A stretch of DNA of 64,000 nucleotides, from positions 1,054,001-1,118,000 of the forward strand of contig NZ_SRLA01000002.1 in NCBI RefSeq assembly GCF_004745825.1, written 5' to 3'. Shown here piece by piece: positions 1-9,100 of the stretch (its first letter is position 1; each line of letters starts with the position of its first letter). Source of the stretch: Hymenobacter fodinae. Lineage in GTDB: Bacteria; Bacteroidota; Bacteroidia; Cytophagales; Hymenobacteraceae. The notes under the pieces were generated by a model. The model did no database searches. It was not told the origin of the DNA and worked only from the letters and a program-made list of their open reading frames with translations. The translations under genes were made by a program, and so were the position numbers.

Positions 1-493
1 AATTGTCGGCCACCACCTTGGTCACGTTCAGCTGCGACGATACTCGGTCGAAGAGCACGATGGGCACCCCTTTGTCCTGCACATCTTGCAGGTGCGCCAC
101 GTCAGACGTTTCACTGGACAGCGAAATCAGCAGGCCATCTACCTTGCGCGACATAGACTGCTGCACGTTCGCCATTTCCCGCTCATACGACTCCTGGCTC
201 TGGAAGATGATAACGTGGTAACCGCGGTTGTAGGCAATAGCCTCAATGCCGTTGATGGCTTGGGAGAAAAAGTAGTTGGCAATTTGAGGCACGATAACGC
301 CAATGGCGCGGCTCGCGCTGCCTTTCAGACTCAGGGCAATAGGGTTGGGGCGGTAGTTGAGGCGCTCAGCGCACTCCATTACCAGTCGCTTGGTTTCGGG
401 GTTGATTTCATAGCTGCCCCGCAATGCGCGCGATACCGTGGAAGTGGAAAGATTCAGTTCGCGGGCAATGTCTTTGATGGTGAAAGTTTCCAC
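1..493 (-). CDS. LacI-family transcriptional regulator (C-terminus cut by window edge)
   Basis: The reverse strand reads an open frame from a GTG codon at 493 to the window edge, about 164 codons. The first 50 residues are a LacI-type helix-turn-helix: TIKDIARELNLSTSTVSRAL, then NPETKRLV. The start of a periplasmic-binding-protein-like sensor domain follows (IGVIVPQIANYFFSQAINGI, then VDGLLISLSSET). LacI proteins bind palindromic operators as dimers and respond to a sugar or sugar acid. The gene is divergent from kduD, so regulation of the pectin/uronate genes is the obvious inference; the inducer cannot be read from the sequence. The GTG start is chosen because no ATG lies upstream in frame and the frame opens directly into the HTH. 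The effector-binding part lies mostly outside the window. Confidence 0.9.
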   Translation of the reverse strand, partial: METFTIKDIARELNLSTSTVSRALRGSYEINPETKRLVMECAERLNYRPNPIALSLKGSASRAIGVIVPQIANYFFSQAINGIEAIAYNRGYHVIIFQSQESYEREMANVQQSMSRKVDGLLISLSSETSDVAHLQDVQDKGVPIVLFDRVSSQLNVTKVVADN

Positions 494-806
494 GATGGAG
501 ACGGGGTAAGGTGGGGAAGGAAGGAGAGGAGCGGCGGCTTAGGTAAATGCAAGAACTGCAAAAGCAGATACCAGAATGAATGAGGGCTCAAAATAGAAAG
601 AGCTGAGCACTTTTAGCTCAAATTACCCCGAGGTACCCCCCAGTGAAAAGATTGGCAACGTTCCCGATAACGATTGCGGGAATAAAAAACCGACTTGGCT
701 TCCATTCAGCAACTGCAACTTGTAACCTTAACAGGCCTAGAAGCCGAGTGTGGTTCTAACCGTACATTCGTCTTCCCCGAAAAGTTTACAAACTTCTTGC
801 ACCACT
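494..806. other. Divergent intergenic region between lacI-type gene and kduD
   Basis: This 313 bp gap lies between the two divergent starts. It holds the composite operator-like element at 654-680 and one GGCCTAG heptamer at 734-740. A longer upstream frame for kduD (from 750) exists but lacks similarity to SDR enzymes. No other feature was seen. Confidence 0.6.
654..680. promoter_or_regulatory. Candidate LacI-type composite operator upstream of kduD
   Basis: The sequence GGCAACGTTCCCGATAACGA continues with TTGCGGG. It matches the element at 5899-5923 upstream of susC over both halves: an AACGTT-centred palindrome, then CGA followed by a CGATTGC box at the same spacing. LacI-family operators usually carry a central CG inside an A/T-rich palindrome, as here. 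The adjacent divergent LacI gene makes it the natural candidate regulator. Binding is inferred. Confidence 0.6.
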
Positions 807-1577
807 ATGGCGAATACCCTTGGGTTTGATCTGACAGGAAAACTAGCTCTTGTGACGGGCTGCAACCGTGGCATTGGGCAAGCAATGGCCTTAGGCCTCG
901 CCGAAGCTGGCGCTGACATCATTGGCGTTTCCGCAACCCTAGCCCTTAGCGGCAGTGAAACGGAGCAGCAAGTGCGGGCCCTGGGCCGGCAGTTCTACGC
1001 CTACCAGGCCGATTTCAGTCAGCGCCCCGCCGTAGATGCGTTCCTAGGCCAGGTGCAGCAGGATTTTCCGCGCATTGATATCCTGATTAACAACGCCGGC
1101 ACCATCAAGCGCGCCCCCGCCGCTGAGCACTCTGACGACCTCTGGGACGAAGTGCTGGCTATTAACCTCGATTCACCCTTCCGCATTGCCCGCACCATTG
1201 GCGGCCGGATGTTGCAGCAGGGCTCGGGTAAAATCATCTTCACGGCCTCGCTGCTCACGTTCCAGGGCGGTATCAACGTGCCTGGCTACGCGGCCAGCAA
1301 AGGCGCCATTGGCAGCTTAGTGAAAGCGCTGGCTAACGAGTGGGCCGGCCGGGGCGTGAACGTAAACGCTATTGCGCCCGGCTACATTGCCACCGACAAC
1401 ACCGAGGCCCTGCGCAACGACCCCGACCGCTCCGCCAGCATTTTGGGCCGCATTCCGGCCGGCCGCTGGGGCACCCCCGACGACTTCAAAGGCCCCACCG
1501 TGTTCCTGGCTTCCTTGGCCGCCGACTATGTGCACGGCACCATCCTCACCGTCGATGGCGGCTGGATGGGACGCTAA
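807..1577 (+). CDS. kduD: 2-dehydro-3-deoxy-D-gluconate 5-dehydrogenase KduD (SDR)
   Basis: KduD interconverts 3-deoxy-D-glycero-2,5-hexodiulosonate and 2-keto-3-deoxygluconate (KDG) with NAD(P)H in the cytoplasm, the last step of unsaturated uronate catabolism. The 256-residue protein is close to the usual KduD length of about 253. It shows the SDR cofactor motif TGCNRGIG (residues 17-24), a central NNAG, and the catalytic pair in YAASK near residues 160-164. The start at 807 is chosen because the protein then begins with MANTLGFDLTGKLALVTG, typical of the family. kduI follows after a 160 bp gap. Assignment to KduD rather than another SDR rests on similarity in the body (INNAGTIKRAPAAEHSDDLW) and on linkage to kduI. 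Confidence 0.9.
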   Translation: MANTLGFDLTGKLALVTGCNRGIGQAMALGLAEAGADIIGVSATLALSGSETEQQVRALGRQFYAYQADFSQRPAVDAFLGQVQQDFPRIDILINNAGTIKRAPAAEHSDDLWDEVLAINLDSPFRIARTIGGRMLQQGSGKIIFTASLLTFQGGINVPGYAASKGAIGSLVKALANEWAGRGVNVNAIAPGYIATDNTEALRNDPDRSASILGRIPAGRWGTPDDFKGPTVFLASLAADYVHGTILTVDGGWMGR

Positions 1578-1582
1578 TCAAA

Positions 1583-1713
1583 GGTGAAGTTGTGAAGTAG
1601 TGGAATGGTGAGCTGGCCATCTTGTTGGTGCGGCTTGCGCTACTTTCGCCGTCTAGGCCAGTACAGATCAATCTCCCTAGGCCACTACCTCTGCACTTCA
1701 CAACTTCACTCTT
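1583..1713. repeat. Imperfect inverted repeat between kduD and kduI
   Basis: The left arm at 1583-1603 (GTGAAGTTGTGAAGTAGTGG core) is the reverse complement of the right arm at about 1682-1710, except for a few extra bases in the right arm. The spacer contains two CTAGGCC heptamers (about 1653 and 1677) and a possible promoter box. This gap organisation resembles 29676-29933. Confidence 0.5.
1622..1648 (+). promoter_or_regulatory. Possible Bacteroidota promoter for kduI
   Basis: TACTTTCG at 1641-1648 resembles the Bacteroidota -7 box TAnnTTTG, and TTGTTGG lies 16-19 bases upstream, as expected for the -33 box. It would give a leader of about 85 nt before the kduI start. Weak evidence based on motif only. 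Confidence 0.35.
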
Positions 1714-1737
1714 CACAAACTCACAATTTCACTTCCC

Positions 1738-2568
1738 ATGACCCAACGATATGCCATTGGGCCGCGCGAGACGGCCGGCCTGAACACCAAGGAGCTGCGT
1801 AACAATTTCTTGATTGAGAGCCTGTTTGTGGCCGGCAGTGTAGAGCTGGTGTACACGCACTACGACCGCATGATTGTGGGTGGAGCCACGCCCACCACGT
1901 CGCCGTTGCCGCTGCCGTGCCCCGAGAACCTGAAGGCGCAGTTTTTCCTGGAGCGTCGGGAACTGGGCATCCTGAATATCGGGCAGCCGGGCACCGTTAC
2001 CGTAGATGGTCAGGTGCATGAACTGGGCGAGCAGGATTGCCTCTACGTGGGTAAGGGCGTGCAGGAAGTGGTATTTGCCAGCGCCGACGCGGTGCGGCCG
2101 GCCAAGTTCTACCTACTCTCGGCCCCCGCCCACGCCGTGTATCCCACCACCCGCATGACCCAGGCCGAATCGACGCCCGTGGAAATGGGTGCCATGGAAA
2201 CGGCCAATGAGCGCACCATTTACAAGTACATCTACCTGCAAGGCATTCAGAGCTGCCAGCTGGTAATGGGCCTGACCAAGCTCAAGCCCGGCAGCGTGTG
2301 GAACACCATGCCCTCGCACGTGCACGACCGTCGCATGGAGGCCTACCTGTACTTCAACCTGCCCGAAAATCAGCGCGTGCTGCACCTGATGGGGGAGCCC
2401 CAGGAAACGCGGCCGCTGTGGGTCAGCAACGAGCAAGCTATTCTCTCGCCGCCGTGGTCCATCCATACCGGTTGCGGTACCAGCAACTACACTTTCATCT
2501 GGGGAATGGCCGGCGAAAACCTGGAGTACACTGACATGGACGCCGTGAGCATCCACGACCTAAGCTAA
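1738..2568 (+). CDS. kduI: 5-keto-4-deoxyuronate isomerase KduI
   Basis: KduI isomerises 4-deoxy-L-threo-5-hexosulose uronate, which arises from unsaturated galacturonate, to the hexodiulosonate used by KduD. The 276-residue cytosolic protein is nearly the length of E. coli KduI (278). Its double cupin fold is supported by the zinc site: SHVHDRRMEAY around residue 193 contains the HxH plus Glu spacing known for KduI, and a later His occurs in SPPWSIHTGCG. The N-terminus (RYAIGPRETAGLNTKELRNN) is also characteristic. It follows kduD on the same strand, and the two enzymes act in succession. No truncation or frameshift was seen. Confidence 0.96.
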   Translation: MTQRYAIGPRETAGLNTKELRNNFLIESLFVAGSVELVYTHYDRMIVGGATPTTSPLPLPCPENLKAQFFLERRELGILNIGQPGTVTVDGQVHELGEQDCLYVGKGVQEVVFASADAVRPAKFYLLSAPAHAVYPTTRMTQAESTPVEMGAMETANERTIYKYIYLQGIQSCQLVMGLTKLKPGSVWNTMPSHVHDRRMEAYLYFNLPENQRVLHLMGEPQETRPLWVSNEQAILSPPWSIHTGCGTSNYTFIWGMAGENLEYTDMDAVSIHDLS

Positions 2569-2640
2569 GACTGGCGAAGAGTAGACAGCCCGCTTAAAGC
2601 CTGCCAGGTTCAGCTCAGTCAAAGCATTTGACGTGCTGAT

Positions 2641-2690
2641 GTTACACGGTTGTAGAGACGCAATAGTTCTCGTCTCTACAACCGTGTAAC
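2641..2690. repeat. Perfect 20-bp inverted repeat hairpin
   Basis: Arms at 2641-2660 (GTTACACGGTTGTAGAGACG) and 2671-2690 are perfect reverse complements around a 10-base loop. The TGTAGAGACG...CGTCTCTACA core is like dispersed intergenic hairpins (MITE/REP-like) known from several bacterial phyla. It lies between kduI and the pectinesterase gene. It lacks a T-run, so it is not a standard terminator, though it could act as an RNA 3' stabiliser. Confidence 0.8.
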
Positions 2691-2830
2691 AAAGTGGCAG
2701 AAATACTTCGGTTGCGCTCGGCATGGCCAGAAAACTTCCCACTGTCCGTGTGAGCAAAGCGGCCTGCTGCTTGGGTAAACAGGGCCGCTATACACTGGCG
2801 CATGACTGCTGAAAACAGAGCCTTAGAATC

Positions 2831-3784
2831 ATGAAGAAACTGATTGCATTCCTGTGCCTGAGCTGGCTGGTGATGAGCCAGGCAGTGGCCTACGATTTTG
2901 TGGTGGCCCAAGATGGCAGTGGCAACTACCGCACCGTGCAGGAAGCCTTCAACGCAGTGCCTGATTTTCGCAAGAAAGTCACCACCATCTACATCAAGAA
3001 AGGCACTTACAAGGAAAAGCTCATTCTGGCCGGCTCCAAGAACCTGGTGAAGCTGATCGGGGAGGACTTGCGCAACACCATTCTCACCTACGACGATTAC
3101 AACCAGAAGAAGAACATCTTTGGGGAGGACAAAGGCACCTCCGGCTCGTCGAGCATCTACATCTACGGCTCCGATTTCTCGGCTGAGAACATCACCTTCC
3201 AGAATTCCTCTGGGCCCGTAGGCCAGGCCGTGGCCGTGTGGGTAGCCGGCGACAAAGCGCGCTTCAAAAACTGCCGTTTCCTGGGGTTTCAGGATACGCT
3301 CTACACCTACGGCTACGGCAGCCGCCAGTACTACCAGGATTGCTACATTGAGGGCACCGTGGATTTTATCTTCGGCTCCAGCACGGCGTGGTTTGAGGGC
3401 TGTACCATTTTCTGCAAGAAGGGTGGGGGCTACGTTACGGCCGCTTCCACGCCCGACAGCACCCGCTACGGCTACGTATTCCGCAACTGCAAACTCACGG
3501 GCGACGCTCCGGCCGGCAGCTTCGTGCTGGGCCGACCCTGGCGGCCCTACGCCAAAACTGTGTTCCTGCAGTGCGACTTGGGCGAGCAAATCAGGCCCGA
3601 AGGCTGGGACCATTGGGAAAAGGAAAGCAACAAGCAAACCGCTTCCTACGCCGAGTATAAGAACCGCGGCAAAGGCTTTCAGCCCGCCCGCCGCGTGCCC
3701 TGGTCGCGCCAGCTCACCGATCAGCAAGCCCAGGAATACACCCTCGAAAAAGTCTTCCGCAACTGGAATCCCACTCAGGAATAA
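2831..3784 (+). CDS. Secreted pectinesterase (CE8)
   Basis: Pectin methylesterase removes methyl esters from homogalacturonan and so exposes it to pectate lyase. The protein has 317 residues with a signal peptide at 1-20 (MKKLIAFLCLSWLVMSQAVA), so it is exported. The CE8 right-handed beta-helix signatures are all canonical: GQAVAVWV near 131, GFQDTLYTYG near 153, VDFIFG near 178 and LGRPWRPY near 233. These supply the catalytic Gln, two Asp and Arg. Hairpin repeats flank it on both sides (2641-2690 and 3848-3939). A 409-codon open frame on the opposite strand (2642-3871) is a shadow of this gene. It differs clearly from the divergent CE8 domain at 11750. Confidence 0.93.
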   Translation: MKKLIAFLCLSWLVMSQAVAYDFVVAQDGSGNYRTVQEAFNAVPDFRKKVTTIYIKKGTYKEKLILAGSKNLVKLIGEDLRNTILTYDDYNQKKNIFGEDKGTSGSSSIYIYGSDFSAENITFQNSSGPVGQAVAVWVAGDKARFKNCRFLGFQDTLYTYGYGSRQYYQDCYIEGTVDFIFGSSTAWFEGCTIFCKKGGGYVTAASTPDSTRYGYVFRNCKLTGDAPAGSFVLGRPWRPYAKTVFLQCDLGEQIRPEGWDHWEKESNKQTASYAEYKNRGKGFQPARRVPWSRQLTDQQAQEYTLEKVFRNWNPTQE

Positions 3785-3847
3785 GAACCTCACGTTGAGC
3801 TGCCGGCTGCGACAGCCCCACCTTTTCAAGACATCCAGTTTAGAGCA

Positions 3848-3939
3848 GTCATGTCGAGCTTGCCGAGGCATCTCGCGTGCTATTGTTGCTAAACTAGTTC
3901 GACGATCCGAGCGAGATGTCTCGGCAAGCTCGACATGAC
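3848..3939. repeat. REP-like inverted repeat, family A, copy 1
   Basis: Arms at 3848-3876 and 3911-3939 (29 bp) are reverse complements with one mismatch and frame a 34-base spacer. The arm core CGAGCTTGCCGAGGCATCTC recurs with few changes at 27765-27899. The right arm ends 25 bases before the GH43 start codon. Confidence 0.85.
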
Positions 3940-3964
3940 CGTTTCTGTTACCCTCCCACCGCCT

Positions 3965-5590
3965 ATGACGCGTTTTTCACTGCTCTTCTCCCTTGCCCTG
4001 ACTGGCCTAGGCTTGCACCAAACAGCCGCGCAAACTTCCGCCATTTCCAAAGTGTGGGTACCCGACCTGGGCAACGGCATGTACAAGAACCCGGTGCTCT
4101 ACGCCGATTACTCTGACCCTGATGTAGTGCGCGTAGGCGACGATTATTACCTCACCTCGTCAAGCTTCAATGCTGTGCCGGGCCTGCAGATTCTGCATTC
4201 CAAGGACTTAGTAAACTGGTCGATTATCGGGGCTGTGTTTACTCAGCAGCCTCCGGCGGCGCGCTACGCTACAGTGCAGCACGGCAACGGCGTATGGGCT
4301 CCCGCCATCCGGTACCACAACAAGCTGTTCTACATCTTCTACCCCGACCCCGACCTGGGGATCTTCGTAACGACGGCTAAGAACCCGGCCGGCCCGTGGA
4401 CAGCACCGGTGTGCATCAAGGAGGCCAAGGGCTGGATTGACCCGTGCCCGCTGTGGGATGAAGACGGCCAGGCTTACATCGTGCACGGCTTCGCGGGCTC
4501 CCGGGCGGGCTTTAAGAGCGTGCTGGCCGTAAGCCGTATGCGCCCCGATGGCCTAGGCCTGCTCGGCGATGAAGTGCTGGTGTTTGATGGCCACGACAAG
4601 CACCCGACCATTGAAGGACCCAAGTTTTATAAGCACAATGGCTACTACTACATCTTCGCGCCCGGCGGCGGCGTGCCCACTGGCTGGCAGGTAGTAATGC
4701 GCTCCAAAAACGTATTCGGTCCCTACGAAGACCGCATCGTACTAGACCAGGGCAAAACCCCCGTGAACGGTCCGCACCAAGGCGCCTGGGTTGATACTCC
4801 CGGCGGCAAGGAGCATTGGTTTCTGCACTTCCAAGATCAGGGCGCCTATGGCCGCGTGGTGCACCTGCAGCCCATGACCTGGAAGAACGACTGGCCTATC
4901 ATCGGGGAAGACCCCGACGGCGACGGCAAAGGCCAGCCCGTGCTTACCTACCGCAAGCCCGCCGGCAAACCTCAGCCCATTGCCACGCCCCCAACTTCTG
5001 ATGAGTTCAACACGAACACCCTAGGCCTGCAGTGGCAGTGGCACGCCAACCCCCAAGTAGGGTGGGCCTTCCTGAACGGCAACGAAGGCTTCCTGCGCCT
5101 CTACTCGGTACCGTTGCCCGAAGGCTTCAAGAACTTCTGGCAAGTGCCCAACCTGCTGCTCCAGAAGCTGCCCGCCGACAAGTTCACCGCCACCACCAAA
5201 CTCACGTTTACCCCCCGCTTCGAGGGCGAGAAAACGGGCCTGATCATGATGGGACTGGATTACGCTTACCTCTCCCTGACCAACCAAGGCGGCAAGCTCA
5301 TGTTAGGCCAGACGACGTGCCAAAACGCCGATAAGCTCACTCCGGAAACCAGCTCGGCGCCGATAGAAATACCGGCTAAGCAGCCCGTATATCTGCGTGT
5401 AAATGTGCAGCCGGAAGCTAAGTGCCAATTCAGCTACAGCCTCGACGGGCAGCAGTTCCGCCCCGTTGGTCCTGTGTTCACCGCCCGCGAAGGAAAGTGG
5501 ATTGGCGCCAAGCTAGGCCTGTTCTGCACCCGTGCCGCACAAACCAATGATGCCGGTGCCGCGGACTTCGATTGGTTTCGCATTGAATAG
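3965..5590 (+). CDS. Secreted glycoside hydrolase family 43 (beta-xylosidase/arabinofuranosidase-like)
   Basis: GH43 enzymes hydrolyse arabinan, xylan or galactan side chains, here probably those of pectin. The protein has 541 residues with a signal peptide ending near AAQ (residue 23). The five-bladed propeller shows the expected acidic residues: DYSDPDVVR (base Asp near 49), GWIDPCPLW (near 157) and TIEGPKFY (catalytic acid Glu near 216). A C-terminal beta-sandwich from about residue 345 (SDEFNTNTLGLQWQW onward) matches the beta-xylosidase C-terminal domain. The start at 3965 is preferred over 3935, which lies inside a hairpin repeat and gives no signal peptide. It is followed by a strong terminator. 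Exact substrate cannot be decided from sequence. Confidence 0.9.
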   Translation: MTRFSLLFSLALTGLGLHQTAAQTSAISKVWVPDLGNGMYKNPVLYADYSDPDVVRVGDDYYLTSSSFNAVPGLQILHSKDLVNWSIIGAVFTQQPPAARYATVQHGNGVWAPAIRYHNKLFYIFYPDPDLGIFVTTAKNPAGPWTAPVCIKEAKGWIDPCPLWDEDGQAYIVHGFAGSRAGFKSVLAVSRMRPDGLGLLGDEVLVFDGHDKHPTIEGPKFYKHNGYYYIFAPGGGVPTGWQVVMRSKNVFGPYEDRIVLDQGKTPVNGPHQGAWVDTPGGKEHWFLHFQDQGAYGRVVHLQPMTWKNDWPIIGEDPDGDGKGQPVLTYRKPAGKPQPIATPPTSDEFNTNTLGLQWQWHANPQVGWAFLNGNEGFLRLYSVPLPEGFKNFWQVPNLLLQKLPADKFTATTKLTFTPRFEGEKTGLIMMGLDYAYLSLTNQGGKLMLGQTTCQNADKLTPETSSAPIEIPAKQPVYLRVNVQPEAKCQFSYSLDGQQFRPVGPVFTAREGKWIGAKLGLFCTRAAQTNDAGAADFDWFRIE

Positions 5591-5620
5591 CAACTGAAGC
5601 ATAAGTGCGCATTACCTAAT

Positions 5621-5656
5621 AAGGCCTTACTATGCTACGTAGTAAGGCCTTTTTTA
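5621..5656 (+). terminator. Rho-independent terminator after GH43 gene
   Basis: A perfect 11-bp stem AAGGCCTTACT / AGTAAGGCCTT with a 9-base loop is followed by a T-run. It ends the pectinesterase/GH43 side of the locus and separates it from susC. Confidence 0.9.
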
Positions 5657-5898
5657 TTTCTGTAGGGCAAGTCAGGTCTTACGATGCTAGGCCTCTAGGC
5701 TGCCACTTAAGTGTGTAGACTGACCAGTCAAGACATGAACCATTATGTGCTTCTGTTTTGCAGTTATCAACGGTTGTAGGATTAGTAAAATGCAATTTAG
5801 GTCAAAGATTAAGGGCGCTTGGTGCTGAGGTCAAAAAAATACTAGCTTCTTTCTATTGATGTTGGTAAATGTGCTCCAATCAAAGAAAAGTGAGTAAT

Positions 5899-5923
5899 GG
5901 GAACGTTCCCGACATCGATTGCA
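5899..5923. promoter_or_regulatory. Candidate LacI-type operator upstream of susC
   Basis: GGGAACGTTCCC at 5899-5910 is a perfect 12-bp palindrome, followed by GACATCGATTGCAG. The whole element aligns with 654-680 upstream of kduD (GGCAACGTTCCCGATAACGA then TTGCGG) without gaps. Both sites precede uronate-utilisation transcription units, so a shared regulator is likely; the LacI-type protein at the window start is the candidate. Confidence 0.65.
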
Positions 5924-6185
5924 GAAATAAATACAGGGTTATTCTTCCCATTCTATTGGGGTAGGACTAAACTTAATCAACTGATACTCTAGTCCACAAT
6001 CCAAAAAGCTGTTGCAGTCAGTTAGCCTCGGTAATAAAGTCAGGTTGCTTCTTGAAATATCCCAACGCCGAACCGTTCACTCCGTCGCGGGACAGTAAGT
6101 GAGGAGCCGCTCACCCACATGCGGATACTATAATCTGACCGAAGTGCTGAAGCTCTTATCCCACATCAATTCCCACACCACTGTC

Positions 6186-9100
6186 ATGAAAAGAAATTTA
6201 CTGTTGCTAACTCCCCTCATGGCATGTGCTGTAGCACCGGCCTGGGCCCAGCAGCAACAACAGCGCGTCCAGGGTATCGTTAAGTCGGAAAAAGGAGAGC
6301 CCCTGCCCGGCGTAACCGTGGTTGTGCAAGGCACAACGGCCGGTGCCTCCACTGATGCCGATGGTCGTTTCAGCTTGGCCGTTCCCGCCAACGCGACGTT
6401 GCGCTTTAGCTACATTGGTTTTCTGCCCTACGAAGTGGCCGTGGGTACCAAAACCGACATTACGGTTACGCTGAAGGAAGATACTAAAACCCTCGACGAC
6501 GTAGTCGTTATCGGTTATCAGGCCGTGCAGCGCCGCGACGTAACCGGCTCGGTGTCCTCGGTAAGTGCCCAGCAAATCAAGGACATTCCGGTTAACTCGG
6601 CCGCCGAAGCTCTTACGGGCCGCCTGGCTGGCGTGCAGCTTACTTCTTCGGAGGGTACGCCTGGCAACTTGGATGTACGGGTGCGGGTACGGGGTGGGGG
6701 CTCCATCACGCAGGATAACTCCCCGCTATACATCGTCGACGGCATTCAGATTGAAAATGCTCTGGCCGTTATTGCGCCTCAGGATATTGCTTCGGTTGAC
6801 GTACTGAAGGATGCTTCTGCAACGGCTATCTACGGGGCACGCGGTGCTAACGGTGTAGTAATCATTACCACCAAGAAGGGCATTGAGGGCAGAACCGTTA
6901 TCAGCTACAATGGCTTTGCCGGTTTCCGCCGCATTAGCAACAAGCTGGATGTTCTGAACCCAAGTCAATACCTGGATTACCAGTTTGAGCGTGCCCAGCA
7001 AGTAGGAGCCACGGGCACTGGCTCGCTGGCTACGTTTAAGTCGCTGTTTGGTAGTAATAACTTCAACGGCGACACCCTCACCCGGGCTCGTAATTCTCCC
7101 TTCATTGACTGGCAGGATGAGGTGTTCGGGCGCGAAGCATTCCAGCAGACACACAACGTGTCGGTTGCTGGTGGCGTGAAAGGCACCACGTACTCTCTGA
7201 GCCTAACCCGGAACACGGAGGATGGCATTCAACTGGGCTCTGACTACGACCGGAAGTTGGTCAACTTCCGCTTCGACACGAAGGCAACGGACCGCCTGCG
7301 CATTGGCCTGAACTTGCGCTTCAATGACCAAGCAACCAATGGGGCTGGTACTTCCACGTCTGGCTCAAGCGTTACCTCCCGTCTGCGCAACACTATTCAG
7401 TACCAGCCTCTGTCAGTGCCCAACGCGACGGGCGCGGTGCTAGACCCGAATACCTTCGACGATGACTTCTTCACCACCTCTAGCTTGGTGAACCCAGTTA
7501 TTACCATCAACAACGAATATCGTCGCGACAAGCGCCGCACATTCAACATTGGTGCTAACGCGGCTCTGGACATTACGAAGGGCCTAGTGTTTCGCACTAC
7601 CGCCGGTTTCGATATCACGAATATTGATCTGAGCACCTTTAACGGTCGGTATTCTCCTACCATCCGGCAGGCTGCGGGGGGCTACCTGAACTTGCCGTTT
7701 GCTACCATTACCACTAGCACGCAGAACACGCTCAACAACTCGAACGTGTTGGACTTCAGTCACAAGACTGGCCTACACAGCTTCGGGGTATTGCTGGGTG
7801 AAGAAATCTATCAGCAGCAGACGAAGCAGCAGTACATCCAAACCAACTTCCTGCCCCTCGATATTACCGCCGAACGGGCGCTGGCCAATATCAATCAAGG
7901 GGTGCTGCCTGCCGGCCAGACGTCGCAGCCGGTACTGCCTAGCACCAGCATTCCATCTGACTACCGCTTGCTATCCGGCTTCGGTCGCCTGACGTATTCT
8001 TACGACGATAAGTACCTCTTTACCGGCACCTTCCGGGCCGATGGCTCATCTAAGTTCCGGCCGGGCAACCAGTGGGGATATTTCCCCGGCGCCTCGGTGG
8101 CCTGGCGTATTTCCCGCGAGGCATTCATGAAGGACGTAGCGGCCGTATCTGATCTGAAGCTGCGCTTAAGCTACGGGCAAGCCGGCAACAACCGCATCAA
8201 CGACTTCCTGTTCAACCAGTTGTTCCAGCCGGGCAATGCTCCCTACGCTCTGAACCATAGCATTGTGTTGGGAGCTTCGGCTACTACGCTGCCAAACCCC
8301 GATTTGAAATGGGAGGTAACCACTTCACGCAACGTGGGGGTTGACTTGGCTTTGTGGGATAACCGAGTGCAGTTCACGGCCGACGCCTATTACAACACGA
8401 CCACGGATCTGTTGATTAACCGCCCAATTCCGCCCTTCCTGGGATATACCTCTCAACTGCAGAACATCGGTAAAACCTCGAACAAGGGCCTGGAACTGCA
8501 ACTGACGGGTACTGTAATCACCAACGAAAACTTTACCTGGACGGCTACCGCTAACGCAGCCCTGAACCGCGGTAAGATTGAGAGCCTCGGCCCCAATACC
8601 AGCGAAATTGCCGGTATTGCATCGGGCTGGGCTGGCTCAGCACTTAACACCGACTTCGTGGCCCGCGTAGGCCAGCCCGTAGGCCAGATGTACGGCTACG
8701 TGACCGACGGCTACTATACCGCCGATGACTTCGAGGGCTACAACACGGCCACGAACACCTGGACGTTGAAGCCGGGTCTGTTGCGGGCGGGTACGCCTGA
8801 TAACATTGCCGCGCAGCCCGGCTTGCTGCGCCTGAAAGACCTGAACGGTGATGGACTAATCAACGACCAAGATCAGACCGTCATTGGTAATGCTAACCCG
8901 AAAGTAACGGGTGGCCTAAATCAGCAGTTCACGTACAAAAACTTCGATGCCAGCGTGTTTCTCAACTTCGTGTTGGGCAACGATATCTATAACGCGAACA
9001 AAATCGAGTTTACTTCTAATACGGCGAATACCGTGTTCAGCAACGTGCTCGGTATCATGGCTGACCGGTACCGCATTACCAACGCCGATGGTACCCGCAT

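Larger units (their letters stand above)
5591..6185. other. Long intergenic region upstream of susC
   Basis: This 595 bp region contains the terminator of the GH43 gene (5621-5656), a CTAGGCC heptamer near 5695 and the operator-like element at 5899-5923. A small inverted repeat GTGAG/CTCAC near 6099-6114 lies close to the susC start. An upstream in-frame extension of susC (from 6099) is not supported by a signal peptide. The rest shows nothing recognisable. Confidence 0.6.

Noticed and set aside
2642..3871. 409-codon open frame on the minus strand opposite the pectinesterase gene
   Set aside because: It overlaps a pectinesterase with all catalytic motifs and a signal peptide. The opposite frame has no recognisable domain and is a product of GC-rich codon usage.
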